The position numbers and the translations under genes were made by a program. The notes beneath the pieces were generated by a model. It worked only from the letters and a program-made list of their open reading frames with translations, did not search any database and was not told the DNA's origin. Positions 15,841 to 25,213 of a DNA stretch of 64,000 bases are shown here, piece by piece. The first letter of the stretch is position 1. Each line of letters opens with the position of its first letter. Source of the DNA: Microbacterium sp. MYb66 (lineage in GTDB: Bacteria; Actinomycetota; Actinomycetes; Actinomycetales; Microbacteriaceae); NCBI RefSeq assembly GCF_002979435.1, contig NZ_PCOV01000003.1, positions 62,001 through 126,000 on the forward strand, read 5' to 3'.

Positions 15841-18120
15841 ATGCGAAAACTCTTTGCCCTGACGGCCGCGGCAGCCCTCGCCGCCGCCCTGCTCGGAGTG
15901 CCGACCGCGGCATCCGCTGCCGGCACGACGCGATACGTGAATCCGATCGCCGGGTGCAGCAACGCCGGACCGGGAACGACCACGGATGCGCCGTGGTGCG
16001 ACTTCGTGCCGGTCGCCGCGACGGACTTCGCTGCGGGCGATGAGCTCCTGCTGGCCCGCGGGGCGAACTGGAACCAGCAGCTCGAGATCTCGAGCTCAGG
16101 GACGAGCGCCGCACCGATCACGATCGCGGCGTACGGAAGCGGAGCGCGACCGCTCATCTCCCGCAACGGCGCGGACGGCGACCGTGCGGTCTACCTCGAG
16201 AACGTGTCGCACGTGACGGTGCGCGACATCGAAGTCGCGCACGCCGCCGTCGGCGTGCAGGCCTACTACGACGAGCTCGACCATGAGGGCCTGACGATCG
16301 AGAACGTGTACGCCCACCACATCACCGGCATCGCCCAGGGCAACTCCTCGACGTACGACGGCACATGCTCGTCATCCCCCATCCCCGGCCTCTACACCTC
16401 CGCCGGGATCGCGATCACGGGGCCGGCGGTCAACGATGCCACCGGCAAGGCCACGGTCGCACCGTTCCCCTTCACCAGCGCCGACGTCGGCCTGCGTGAC
16501 CTCCGCATCTCCGGCGTCGAAGTCGCGCACTCGAACATGGGGGTCGAGATCGCGTGGTGCAACGGCATCCGTTCCAGCGACGGCACCGATGGCGCGAACC
16601 TCGTACAGGATGCAGTGCTGGAGGACCTCTATCTTCATGACCTCGACGGTGGTGGTGACATCCGCGCCGACTGCCCGAACGGCATCACCCTGATCAATAC
16701 ACGTAACGCTGTGGTGCGCGACTCCATCGTTCAGAACGCCGGCGCCTGCCCCTCGCAGAACGGCACGACGGGTCTCCTGCTCTCCCGCAACGAGGGTCTC
16801 GTCATCGTCAACAACCTCATCGTGCAGACACCGGACGTCGGCACGCCGAACGATCAGATGGGCATCGACCTCGAGTACGCGAACCGCGACGTGAAGATCC
16901 TCTACAACTACATCGCGGAGAACCACGGGCCCGGCATCGACATCCTCGCCATCCGCAACCCGGCGACATGCCCCGGCAACAGCAACGATCCGTTCGACCA
17001 CAGCGACGACACCCTGATCGACGGCAACCTCTTCGAGGACAACGGCGAGGGCGCCGTACACCGCGTGTCGAACTGCTTCGTCCCTACCGGCACGGTGACC
17101 AACAATCTCTACGACGAGCCGCACGGCCTCGCGGTCTCCGGCGTCGGCGAGGACTTCCGCGGGTTCAGCTTCCTCGACAACCACGATGTCGGCACCTCCA
17201 TCCGCACTTACCAGGCCGCTCGGGACTTCACGGGAACAGCCGGACAGCACGGATGGAAGCACGAGTCGCGGACCGGCACGTCGTGGACCGCCATGACCTT
17301 CGATGCTGCAGCACAGCAGTGGAACGGGACATCCACCGCGTCCGGCCGATTCGCGCGCGTGCCCGCCACCGGCGAATCGGTCGCCCTGGCATGGACCGCA
17401 CCGGCCTCGGGATACGTGAACATCCGCGGACGCGCATTGAGCACGGGCGCAGGAACACCGACGGTCCGAGTCGAGAAGGACGGCGTCGCGGTCGTGGCCG
17501 CGCAAAGCGTTCCCGCCACGAGGGTAGGAGTCGCCACGAACGCCGACGGTCTCGCCGTGACCGCCGGCGACACGATCCGCTTCATCACCCAGGGCTCGAC
17601 GGGTGCCGAGGTCTCATGGATGCCGTCGATCGCGTACGACGCGGGAGCGCCGATCCTCGATCAGGCCAACACCTTCGGCACCTTCTATCCCTATAGCGAT
17701 CTGCGGAGCACGCTCGGCAGGATGCAGACGTTCCGCCCGCAGACGGCCGCGACACGCGTCGACTTCTGGGCCTACCGCGCCGGCAGCCCGATCGGAGACC
17801 TGGAACTCCGGGTGTATGAGCTGGGCGCCGGCGGTCAGCCCGTGGCGACGGTCGGGCAGAGGACGCTCGCGCCCGGCGACGTGCCGACGGCCTCCGGGCC
17901 GGTGTCCGTATCGACGAGCGCTCTCGATCCGACGAAGTCCTATGGTGTCGCCGCGACCTCGCCCCTGACGCCGAACGCCGGTACGAGCAATTCCTACGGG
18001 TTCGAATACTTCGATGGCGATCCCTACGCGCGGGGCGCCGCCTGGTTCAGCACTGATGGCGGTACGACGTGGGGAGCGGACGTCCCTTCCCGCGACATCA
18101 AGTTCGCTACCTACCGATGA
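15841..18120 (+). CDS. Secreted right-handed parallel beta-helix protein
   Basis: A 759-residue exported protein with a clear Sec signal peptide (MRKLFALTAAAALAAALLG..., cleavage after TAASA near residue 26). Residues about 30-440 show the repeating pattern of a parallel beta-helix: VTVRDIEVAHAAVGV, LTIENVYAHHI, AVVRDSIVQNAG, LVIVNNLIVQT and VKILYNYIAENHGPGIDI. Pectate and polysaccharide lyases, glycan hydrolases and some epimerases share this fold. The C-terminal 300 residues form beta-rich domains that may bind carbohydrate. There is no wall anchor. It diverges from the sugar importer and shares the LacI-type operator, so it probably acts outside the cell on the same glycan. Catalytic type cannot be assigned from sequence. 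Confidence 0.8.
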   Translation: MRKLFALTAAAALAAALLGVPTAASAAGTTRYVNPIAGCSNAGPGTTTDAPWCDFVPVAATDFAAGDELLLARGANWNQQLEISSSGTSAAPITIAAYGSGARPLISRNGADGDRAVYLENVSHVTVRDIEVAHAAVGVQAYYDELDHEGLTIENVYAHHITGIAQGNSSTYDGTCSSSPIPGLYTSAGIAITGPAVNDATGKATVAPFPFTSADVGLRDLRISGVEVAHSNMGVEIAWCNGIRSSDGTDGANLVQDAVLEDLYLHDLDGGGDIRADCPNGITLINTRNAVVRDSIVQNAGACPSQNGTTGLLLSRNEGLVIVNNLIVQTPDVGTPNDQMGIDLEYANRDVKILYNYIAENHGPGIDILAIRNPATCPGNSNDPFDHSDDTLIDGNLFEDNGEGAVHRVSNCFVPTGTVTNNLYDEPHGLAVSGVGEDFRGFSFLDNHDVGTSIRTYQAARDFTGTAGQHGWKHESRTGTSWTAMTFDAAAQQWNGTSTASGRFARVPATGESVALAWTAPASGYVNIRGRALSTGAGTPTVRVEKDGVAVVAAQSVPATRVGVATNADGLAVTAGDTIRFITQGSTGAEVSWMPSIAYDAGAPILDQANTFGTFYPYSDLRSTLGRMQTFRPQTAATRVDFWAYRAGSPIGDLELRVYELGAGGQPVATVGQRTLAPGDVPTASGPVSVSTSALDPTKSYGVAATSPLTPNAGTSNSYGFEYFDGDPYARGAAWFSTDGGTTWGADVPSRDIKFATYR

Positions 18121-18125
18121 GAGGA

Positions 18126-18157
18126 GGCCGCCGGACACGGCCGGGTGTCCGGCGGCC
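18126..18157 (+). terminator. Terminator after the beta-helix gene
   Basis: A 13-bp perfect GC-rich stem (18126-18138 with 18145-18157) with a 6-nt loop starts 5 nt after the stop codon. Confidence 0.75.
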
Positions 18158-18159
18158 CC

Positions 18160-18285
18160 GATGACATCGAGACCTGGCACTGGGCCATGCAGCTCAATCA
18201 GGCGAATGCGGTGGGCTTCACGCTCGACTGGTTCCGCTCGCTCGCCCCGCACAACGCCGGCGCGACCGGGCGATACCGTCGTTGA
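18160..18285 (+). pseudogene. C-terminal remnant of an unidentified gene
   Basis: Directly after the terminator, a 41-codon frame without a start reads DDIETWHWAMQLNQANAVGF and continues TLDWFRSLAP to a stop at 18283-18285. Its composition and high third-position GC look like the tail of a real protein, but no 5' part remains. I do not recognise the family. Its position at the edge of the defence island suggests that the parent gene was cut away when the island arrived. Confidence 0.4.
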
Positions 18286-18459
18286 GGCGCGGTTTGATGC
18301 CTGGGCGATGCGGCCGCGGGCCGGTGTCAGTGTAGGTTCCCGGTCGAGATGGCGACGGACGGGAAGGGCTGCGCGGTAATTGTCAACGGTTACGGGGTCA
18401 GAATTCCACGAGACGTGGCGTAATCCTACGATGCTTGGTCGATAACCGCAGCCGGGCGC

Positions 18460-18963
18460 TTACCGGCCTTGGATCCTGGTCCAGGTCTCGAGGTCCTCGC
18501 GGAGGATATCACCGAGTGTCTCGAGCGCAGCGTTTGCTTCAGCACGCTCGGTCGCTCGTCTGTACCAAGGACGTGTTTTTCGCGCGGCAAACCCCCTTCG
18601 AAGGTCGTTGATCTGTGCGAGCACAGCAGAGCGCTGGATCCATAACTCTCGGTGGTGGAAGTGATCGTTCCAAGCAAGCAGGACTGCAACGGTGGCGGAT
18701 GTCAGCGTAGTCGCGACCGCAACTCCTCCACTCCACCAGTCGGTGGCGAGCACAGCGCTGATCGAGCCAAGGACGGCAACTACCCCAGTCAGTAGCGAGG
18801 CGGCAATTGTCACGCTGGAAGCGCGGCGTTTCACGGTGCGACGCGCCCGCTTAAAGTTTTGCTCGTAGCCGTCGAGGTAGTGCTCCACGATCTGAGACGG
18901 ACTTAGCCCAGGGGATGGGGGTGGCACGGAGTCGATGCCGCTTGGAGCTGAGTCCTTAGCCAT
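18460..18963 (-). CDS. Two-helix membrane protein, SLATT-like (putative effector)
   Basis: A 167-residue protein with two adjacent predicted membrane helices (VTIAASLLTGVVAVLGSISAV at about 51-71, and GGVAVATTLTSATVAVLLAW at about 79-98). A charged cytoplasmic region with HHRELWIQRSAVLAQINDLRRGF follows. Two helices plus a following W/R/E-rich helical region match SLATT/DUF4231 proteins, which are proposed pore-forming effectors in nucleotide-sensing immune systems. The N-terminus, rich in Ser and Pro, includes VEHYLDGYEQNFKRARR. It lies 35 nt after the HerA-like gene on the same strand and is likely the third gene of that operon. Family membership is by pattern only and could be wrong. Confidence 0.6.
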   Translation of the reverse strand: MAKDSAPSGIDSVPPPSPGLSPSQIVEHYLDGYEQNFKRARRTVKRRASSVTIAASLLTGVVAVLGSISAVLATDWWSGGVAVATTLTSATVAVLLAWNDHFHHRELWIQRSAVLAQINDLRRGFAARKTRPWYRRATERAEANAALETLGDILREDLETWTRIQGR

Positions 18964-18998
18964 TGCGTACCTAATCTCTTCCTATCGCTCTATTGTTC

Positions 18999-20732
18999 TT
19001 ATCGACGTGACTGCGTTCGCATCGCCTCGACCGCCGCGACGAGTGCGTCTTCCTCAACTGGTGCGCTGTTCCATTCAGTCCAGAAGTTCCTAGTGGCGCT
19101 GGTGGGCTTGACCTTTGGCGCATCGAGTCGGATGCGCGTCGGGAGGATGATAGCGTCACCGAGCAAAAGCGCCTCCCCAACGTCCAGGAGCGGCAACGCT
19201 GCGGTGAGCCCATCCATGCTGTCGGGCATGAGTCGCTTCACGACAGCTTGGTCCTGATCGTTGGTGAGACGGAGAGCGATGAAGTTGTTGCATTGGGAGA
19301 GCACGGTGCGACTCACATCCGACGGACGCTGGCTAACGACGAGCAACGAAATACCGTACTTCCGACCTTCCTTGGCGATTCGCTCGAAGGAGTCGAGGGC
19401 TCGGAGGTCGGCGGCCCCTGCGTTTCCGGCCGGCAAGTATAAATGGGCCTCGTCACAGACGAGGGTTACCGGCGTCCGCTTGTCTTCGGTGGTCCAGAAG
19501 TGAATTTCGTAAAGTACACGCGCCATCACCCCAACGACGATCGGTAAGACATCGCTCGGCACCTCACTGAAGTCGATCACCTTTATCCCGGGAGCCGTAC
19601 CGAGAAGGCGCTTGGCGAAATCGTGGAGCCAGTCATAGCCGAGATGGTCAGCCGGTGGGTTGAACATGAAGCCGTACCGGCGGTCACTGATCCTTGCGTC
19701 CATCCGGCTCACGAGTCGAGTCAGTCTTCCAAAGAATGGCCCTTGCTTCTCGCGTCCGCCAGCGCCCGGCACCATCTCAGTGTCGTCTCCAGATAGGCGT
19801 TCAACGAGTCCAGCGAGGTCGTACGGCACCGGACTGTCGACGGTGAATCTCTCGGCGAGCTCGCTCTTCCCATCCGCCACAAGCCGATCGTGCTTGAGCG
19901 TCCGTACATGGTGGGTCAACCGAGCAGCCTGGTTGGGCGCGTTCTCCTCAGAGCGATCGAGCAAAAGGGCCTGCATTTCCTCTTGGTTAAGTAGCCACCA
20001 CGGCAAGTACAGGGCGTGATCATCGCCGGAGGGTTGACCCGGACCCGCAATGTGAAAAGCCCGCGCAATGGGAGTGTCGCCTTCGGTCAGGGGCGTGTAC
20101 TCGCCGTGCATGTCGAACACGACGAGGTTGGGGTGGGCGAGCGCCTCGGCTCTCTCGAGGATAAGCGCGACCGCCCAGCTCTTGCCCGAGCCGGTACTTC
20201 CCAACAAAGCTGCGTGCCGCTGGAAGAGGCGATCACCATCGGCCACGGCCTCTGCTGTGGGATCGGCGACAAACGCGCCCAGGCGGAGCCGCTTCTCCGG
20301 TTCGAGCTGACTTGCCAGCAACCCCATGAGTCGTTGAAGGTTGACGCCATCAATCACCCAGCACAGCGACTCGACGAGAGGATAGCTGTCAGCACCACGC
20401 TTGAAGGTGTTCTTTCTGATGCCATCAACCGCGCGATACGTGCCGAGTAGGACGACGCGCAGGAGGTCCCGCTGACGTATCTCCACGGGGACGTCGCCAT
20501 CGGGACCGATCTCGTCTAGCAGGGCTTCTTCCTGAAGATCTCGGGTAACTCGATCGAGCATGCCGACGAGGAACTCGGACGGGTTGGATCCCTGGAAGGC
20601 GATGAGGCTACCGACACCGATACGAGTCAATCGCTCGTGGTCAAGCGCCTCTGCCCAAACGCTCGCCGTGTCCACCCTGAAAACACGTCCGAGGGCTGCT
20701 TCGCGAGGGAAGTCGAGAGCGGGGTCGGTCAT
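18999..20732 (-). CDS. HerA-like ATPase of a SIR2-HerA (Nezha-type) defence system
   Basis: A 577-residue HerA/DUF87-type ATPase. The N-terminal 150 residues form a HAS-barrel-like beta region. Walker A LLGSTGSGKSW is at 176-186, followed by VVFDMHGEYTPL, typical of HerA. The Walker B region TLVCDEAHLYLPA and the sensor motif SLLVVSQRPSDVS come later. HerA hexamers with SIR2-like partners form anti-phage complexes that deplete NAD+ or cut nucleic acid. The ATG at 20732 overlaps the stop of the SIR2-like gene by 4 nt, so the two are translationally coupled. No NurA gene is nearby, which argues against a DNA-end-resection role. Confidence 0.88.
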   Translation of the reverse strand: MTDPALDFPREAALGRVFRVDTASVWAEALDHERLTRIGVGSLIAFQGSNPSEFLVGMLDRVTRDLQEEALLDEIGPDGDVPVEIRQRDLLRVVLLGTYRAVDGIRKNTFKRGADSYPLVESLCWVIDGVNLQRLMGLLASQLEPEKRLRLGAFVADPTAEAVADGDRLFQRHAALLGSTGSGKSWAVALILERAEALAHPNLVVFDMHGEYTPLTEGDTPIARAFHIAGPGQPSGDDHALYLPWWLLNQEEMQALLLDRSEENAPNQAARLTHHVRTLKHDRLVADGKSELAERFTVDSPVPYDLAGLVERLSGDDTEMVPGAGGREKQGPFFGRLTRLVSRMDARISDRRYGFMFNPPADHLGYDWLHDFAKRLLGTAPGIKVIDFSEVPSDVLPIVVGVMARVLYEIHFWTTEDKRTPVTLVCDEAHLYLPAGNAGAADLRALDSFERIAKEGRKYGISLLVVSQRPSDVSRTVLSQCNNFIALRLTNDQDQAVVKRLMPDSMDGLTAALPLLDVGEALLLGDAIILPTRIRLDAPKVKPTSATRNFWTEWNSAPVEEDALVAAVEAMRTQSRR

Positions 20733-21784
20733 ATGCTTAGCACTTCCTTTACCAGGTGTTCCAGATCCCAGAGTGGGACGTCAAGTTCTAGATCATCGCC
20801 ACCTTGAAGGACCCGGCATCCTGCTCCATCCTCGGTTGCCTCTATGCCGAGCGCGCTCGGGTTCGAACTGAGGTAGCTGAGAGCATTTGAGGTAAGGGAC
20901 CGGCTGACAACGACGGCGGGCAACTGAGCAAACCTCGAACTCAGATGAGTCTGGAGATGCGAGTCGTTGAACCCGTATCCCACAGTGAGCAGGGAGGCCG
21001 CTCCATCGATAGCCAGGTTTGCGCGATTGCGCTGCTGATCGAAGGGGACCTCATAGCCGAGTCTGTATTTGTTACCACCCGGCGCAATGATCTGCCGTGA
21101 ACCTGGGATGGCCAGATCGCTCCGATAGTACTGTCCGTCGTGAGCAAACCAGTCGAGGCTGCCGTGCGGCTTGGCCAATCGAATATGCGGACGCTGGCGC
21201 ACGGTGACGCTGCGAGCCCCCCGCCCAGCGGGAGCGGCGCGAGCCTCGTAGAGCTCTTCACGACTGAGTGCCGCATCCATCCGGCCTATGGTGTGCCCGT
21301 AGTACATGGAGTCCACCCGCACGCCAGCGCGAGCGGCATGTACCTCAATCAGGCGATCATAGTTGGTAGTGATCACGTCAGCATGCGTCGCCGAGCGCAG
21401 GATGTGTTCAAACAGCCGTCCGAATGCAGAGACCTGGTCAGCTTGAAGGATCGCCGCGATCGCCGCTCCTTCAGAGTGCCGAACTTGATCTGTGATGGCC
21501 ATCGTGAGCACGTCGGCAAGCGACTCCGGCAAGGGCTGCTCGCCGAGCGCCGACTCAAGCCCTTCACCGGCAGCTAGGCCCGTTGCGATTCGTTCCCACT
21601 CCCGCCGGGCAGAGACGTCGTCTTCAGAGAGGCGTTCGGGCACAGCAACATTCAGGTGCTCAGCCAACGCGCCCATACTGGGAAGTCCGTATGCACAAGA
21701 GGCGCCAGAGCCGACGATGATCACCACGCCTCGTTGGAACAGCCCCTGTACATAGGTGTAGACGCTGTCTTGCGTTATCGCCAC
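20729..21784 (-). CDS. SIR2-like domain protein (defence NADase)
   Basis: A 351-residue SIR2_2-type protein. The NAD-binding motif GSGASCAYGLP is at 25-35, TTNYDRLIE at 139-147 and KPHGSLDW at 205-212, where His207 is the likely catalytic residue. VGYGFNDSHLQ near 268 is also family-typical. No sirtuin zinc cysteines are present, as expected for defence SIR2 proteins that hydrolyse NAD+ instead of deacetylating. The GTG at 21784 has AAGGGGGAAC just upstream. It is the first gene of the operon and is coupled by 4 nt to the HerA-like ATPase. Known relatives of this pair abort phage infection; activity here is inferred. Confidence 0.88.
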   Translation of the reverse strand: MAITQDSVYTYVQGLFQRGVVIIVGSGASCAYGLPSMGALAEHLNVAVPERLSEDDVSARREWERIATGLAAGEGLESALGEQPLPESLADVLTMAITDQVRHSEGAAIAAILQADQVSAFGRLFEHILRSATHADVITTNYDRLIEVHAARAGVRVDSMYYGHTIGRMDAALSREELYEARAAPAGRGARSVTVRQRPHIRLAKPHGSLDWFAHDGQYYRSDLAIPGSRQIIAPGGNKYRLGYEVPFDQQRNRANLAIDGAASLLTVGYGFNDSHLQTHLSSRFAQLPAVVVSRSLTSNALSYLSSNPSALGIEATEDGAGCRVLQGGDDLELDVPLWDLEHLVKEVLSI

Positions 21785-22000
21785 GTTCCCCCTTGCGGTG
21801 CCGAACTTCTGCCACTCATCATGGCATCATCTCCCGGTCGACTGCCGACCGGCCAAGTATCTCCGGGGAGGGTTTCCGGTCGACGTTGGGCCGCCCGACC
21901 CCTCATCCTCCGCATATAGGACCGAAGCGCCTGTACCTCTTTGGAGGGGCAGGCAAACCTTGCGACGCCACCTCGCGCCCACTGCGCGGGGAAGTCACTC

Positions 22001-25000
22001 TCATCTGGGCCCGCGCCACCACCGTCGACGGCGATGAATAGTGACGGCCGCCTGATCGGGAAGAGCAAGCAGCTCCTCAACGCGAGCACCTCCGAGATCG
22101 CCATAGATGACGTGCACGAACCGAGCCCGTCGGAACTGCTGACGCCAGGTCACGGCCGAGTCGAACTCTCTGAGGTCGGTCGTCAACCACGGAGTCTCAT
22201 CCGCATCCATCAGACACAGCTCATCGCCGGTGAGCATGACGGTCCAACCGGCGGGGATCTCCAACGCGTCGCGGGTCGGGTCATGCTCCGGGAACCCGGC
22301 CACGCGCATAACCCTCGGTTGGGGGTCCTCCCATCCATGTCCGCGGTTCACTGTCGCGCTGATGTTGAAGAACGCCACTCCTGGCAGGCCAGTAGGAGAT
22401 GCGAACAGCCACACCATGACGTCCTGGCCACCGTCGTGCATGCGCGTCAGTTCGACGTTCCCTTCCGCGAGGAACTCCTCCGAGAACAGCTCCCACGGCA
22501 GATTGAGGGCGCGCGACCGATCGAGCATAGTCACCTGTTCGCGCCACATTGACACCTCGTCCGCGCTCAGAGACTGACCCGCGTGCTGCTCGATCACCTG
22601 CAGTGCCTCACGCATCTCTTCCAGGGGCGGGGGCTCAGCGACCGCACCGTCAAGGATTGCCAGTCGTGCCTGCTGATGGGGGGCGAGATCCTCCAAGCTG
22701 CTGTGCCAGTCGAGGAATCGTTGCCACGAGGCGTGCCAGCGGGCCGGGAGTTGCGCGAGCACCCGCTGCTGCATGCTGTTGAGAAGGGCCACGCCCACAT
22801 AGATTCCGGTCTCGACGATCTCGTGTTCCATTGCGCCCGTGTCGCGGGCAGCATTCGCAGCGATCAGGAACGAGTCCATCGCCTCGTCCCACCGTTCGTT
22901 TTGCATCAGTATCAGCGCTCGATCCGCGGCCTCCGCCAACTGGATCGACCAACTCGCGAACGCCGTGTCGGGGAGTGCGTGTGTGGCGAGCCCTGACAGC
23001 ACCTGAAGTTTCCGGACTTCGGCGAGCAGCCCTGTCTCAGAGCTGCCGCGAACATGGAGTGCTCCCGCCATTATGTCCAGAGCCGCCTGGACCATCGGCG
23101 TCGAAACTGCGTCAGGGTGCGCGTTCGCCACGCCGAGCGCGAACTCGACGACCCGGTCGATGCGATCCGTGTGCGGTGTCCGGGCCAGCGCTGTCGTAAG
23201 TCGGCCCGCGCTCACGAAGAAGTACTCCACCATCCTCATACCCGGGTCCGGGTCGTTCTCGATGCGCTCGGCATACACCCCCGCCGCCTGGGTGAGCCAG
23301 AACGCGGCCTGCTCAGCTGACCCCGTCAGCAGCAACAGATCCCCGGCATTGTGCATGGCCGGAGCAAACGGAAGCTGATCTCCAACATCGAGCATCATCG
23401 CAGCTACCATCAACACGCTGGTGCCCGCGGGCAAGTAGGACGCCGCTGCCTGAATGCGGGCCGCGTCACGCAACGGTCGCGCGCGACCGTCCAGCGCATT
23501 ACTCAGCACCAGAACGTATATGCCCGGGTACTCCCAGCGCCCATCGGCCACGAGACGCAACGATTCGTGAACAGCTATCCGATCGCGACCAGGGGCCTCC
23601 GGGTCGCGCGAATCCTTCAGGAACCGGGTGACCAAGGACGAACTCGACAACTCCGCGAAAACAACCTCCTGATCGAAACTGACGCGGCGGAGGTCCTCGG
23701 GGAGCTCAGCGACCGCGCCCGCCACCGCGTCGAGAGGCACATCATCGCCACCACACAGGAGTCCCATCAGGAGAACTACGCGTGCCGTATCGCTCAGATC
23801 ATTCCAGGCGAGCAGGATCGCCTGGACGGCGGTGTGGGTGTATCCGACCGGGACGGACTGTTCCTCATCAAGGTCAACGTCTCCGACACGGTCGAGATAG
23901 TCCTGCAGCGTGGACAGCCGACCCCCTCGACGGGCGATCCAATGGCAGGCCATGTCAATCGCCAGCGGCCAGTACCCCATCGTCGACGCCAACCGTGCGA
24001 TGTCCTCCGTCAATACCTGCTCCTGGGCATTGCCCGCACCCAGTCGACGTCGCACGAGCTCGGCGGTCTCCGTCAGCGTGAACGCACCGATCGGACACAC
24101 GCGCGCATGCGATGCCGGCCAGTTACTATCCTGCGACGTGATGACCACGTCCCCGAACCCGGACGACGGCAGCCAACCTTCGATCGAAGCCACAGATGGT
24201 GCACCGTCCAGAACAAGAAGCCACGGATACGGGATCGACTCCAACACTTCCCTCAGTGCCTGGGAAGCGGGCACCGCCGGATCATACGGCTGCCCGAGCT
24301 GCTCCAACAGCGTAGGCACCTGTGCCTGCAGAAGTTCCTCGGAACCCCCCGCTAGCCAGACCGCACAGAAGAATCGTTCGCTGCTGCGCTTCACCCACTC
24401 ACTCACCGCGCTCGACTTGCCGGTCCCCGCCGCCCCCGTCACCACAGCGATGCGGGGCACACCGCTGGAGGAACCGGGCAGTTCTGCGTCAAGGAATACC
24501 GTCACGCGCTCCCGACCGATCACCTCGCCGAGCGGGAGGCCAAGAAGGCGACCATACTGACGTCCCCCCGACGCCTGCGCCAGCTGCTGTCCGGGCAGCC
24601 GAAGGATCCTGGCGACCATGGCGCCGTCGATGTATTGGTCCGACGCGGCGGTCGCTTTCTCGTCGACAAGATCTCGCAGACGTGACACCACGAGCTGGGT
24701 GACATTACCCGCGATCTCGGCGTGAATGGTTGACCGATACCGTGCGATGCGGGTGCGCAGCCGTTCCGCGATCGAAGCCGACGTTTCCGACAGGTCCGTG
24801 CGAACGGTCGAGACTCGAGCCACATGAGAGGCAAGGCCGTCAACGGGCAGACCGGCCGTAAGGGCCGAGGCGACGTCCTGCGCAGGGCCGGTGAGCCGAC
24901 GATTGGTACGAATCTCAAATCGCCCGGACCCCGGATGCTCCGCATGTAACGTCGACAGCATCGAGATCACGTCGGGCCGTGACAGCTGCGTTGACGAAGT

Positions 25001-25213
25001 GGGGAGTGACGACTTCACCTGAACGGCCACCTGCGGCGCAGCGCCCGGAGAGCTGATCACGACATAATCGGCAGAATCCTGCCCGCGCACATCGACCCCG
25101 ATCCGCCAAGACCCACCGGCATCAACGTCAAAAGCATCCAGAAGAGCCTCGATCGTCACCAGGTGCTGATACCGGAACCCCGCCGCAGCATCCGCTCCCC
25201 CCGAACCCGACAC
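22001..25213 (-). CDS. STAND-type ATPase with N-terminal nuclease-like domain (putative anti-phage NLR)
   Basis: A 1070-residue protein with NLR-like layout. Residues about 8-150 resemble the Cap4/DUF4297 dsDNA endonuclease: GFRYQHLVTIEALLDAF, then WRIGVDVRGQDSADYVV and QVAVQVKSS, giving acid residues at about 46-49 and the QxK at 65-67. An NB-ARC-like ATPase follows, with Walker A GAAGTGKSS at 260-268 and Walker B WLLVLDGA at 331-338. GYWPLAIDMACHWIA is typical of the region after the GxP motif. The helical rest, about 500-960, is TPR-like and may sense a phage protein. The C-terminal 100 residues are not recognised. I chose the GTG at 25213 with GAGGGGAG upstream; 25237 is the longer alternative. 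Phage sensing and DNA cleavage are inferred from relatives. Confidence 0.75.
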   Translation of the reverse strand: MSGSGGADAAAGFRYQHLVTIEALLDAFDVDAGGSWRIGVDVRGQDSADYVVISSPGAAPQVAVQVKSSLPTSSTQLSRPDVISMLSTLHAEHPGSGRFEIRTNRRLTGPAQDVASALTAGLPVDGLASHVARVSTVRTDLSETSASIAERLRTRIARYRSTIHAEIAGNVTQLVVSRLRDLVDEKATAASDQYIDGAMVARILRLPGQQLAQASGGRQYGRLLGLPLGEVIGRERVTVFLDAELPGSSSGVPRIAVVTGAAGTGKSSAVSEWVKRSSERFFCAVWLAGGSEELLQAQVPTLLEQLGQPYDPAVPASQALREVLESIPYPWLLVLDGAPSVASIEGWLPSSGFGDVVITSQDSNWPASHARVCPIGAFTLTETAELVRRRLGAGNAQEQVLTEDIARLASTMGYWPLAIDMACHWIARRGGRLSTLQDYLDRVGDVDLDEEQSVPVGYTHTAVQAILLAWNDLSDTARVVLLMGLLCGGDDVPLDAVAGAVAELPEDLRRVSFDQEVVFAELSSSSLVTRFLKDSRDPEAPGRDRIAVHESLRLVADGRWEYPGIYVLVLSNALDGRARPLRDAARIQAAASYLPAGTSVLMVAAMMLDVGDQLPFAPAMHNAGDLLLLTGSAEQAAFWLTQAAGVYAERIENDPDPGMRMVEYFFVSAGRLTTALARTPHTDRIDRVVEFALGVANAHPDAVSTPMVQAALDIMAGALHVRGSSETGLLAEVRKLQVLSGLATHALPDTAFASWSIQLAEAADRALILMQNERWDEAMDSFLIAANAARDTGAMEHEIVETGIYVGVALLNSMQQRVLAQLPARWHASWQRFLDWHSSLEDLAPHQQARLAILDGAVAEPPPLEEMREALQVIEQHAGQSLSADEVSMWREQVTMLDRSRALNLPWELFSEEFLAEGNVELTRMHDGGQDVMVWLFASPTGLPGVAFFNISATVNRGHGWEDPQPRVMRVAGFPEHDPTRDALEIPAGWTVMLTGDELCLMDADETPWLTTDLREFDSAVTWRQQFRRARFVHVIYGDLGGARVEELLALPDQAAVTIHRRRRWWRGPR

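Noticed and set aside
18286..18459. tRNA or integrase attachment site at the island edge
   Set aside because: No cloverleaf could be drawn and no matching direct repeat was found near 31600-31667.
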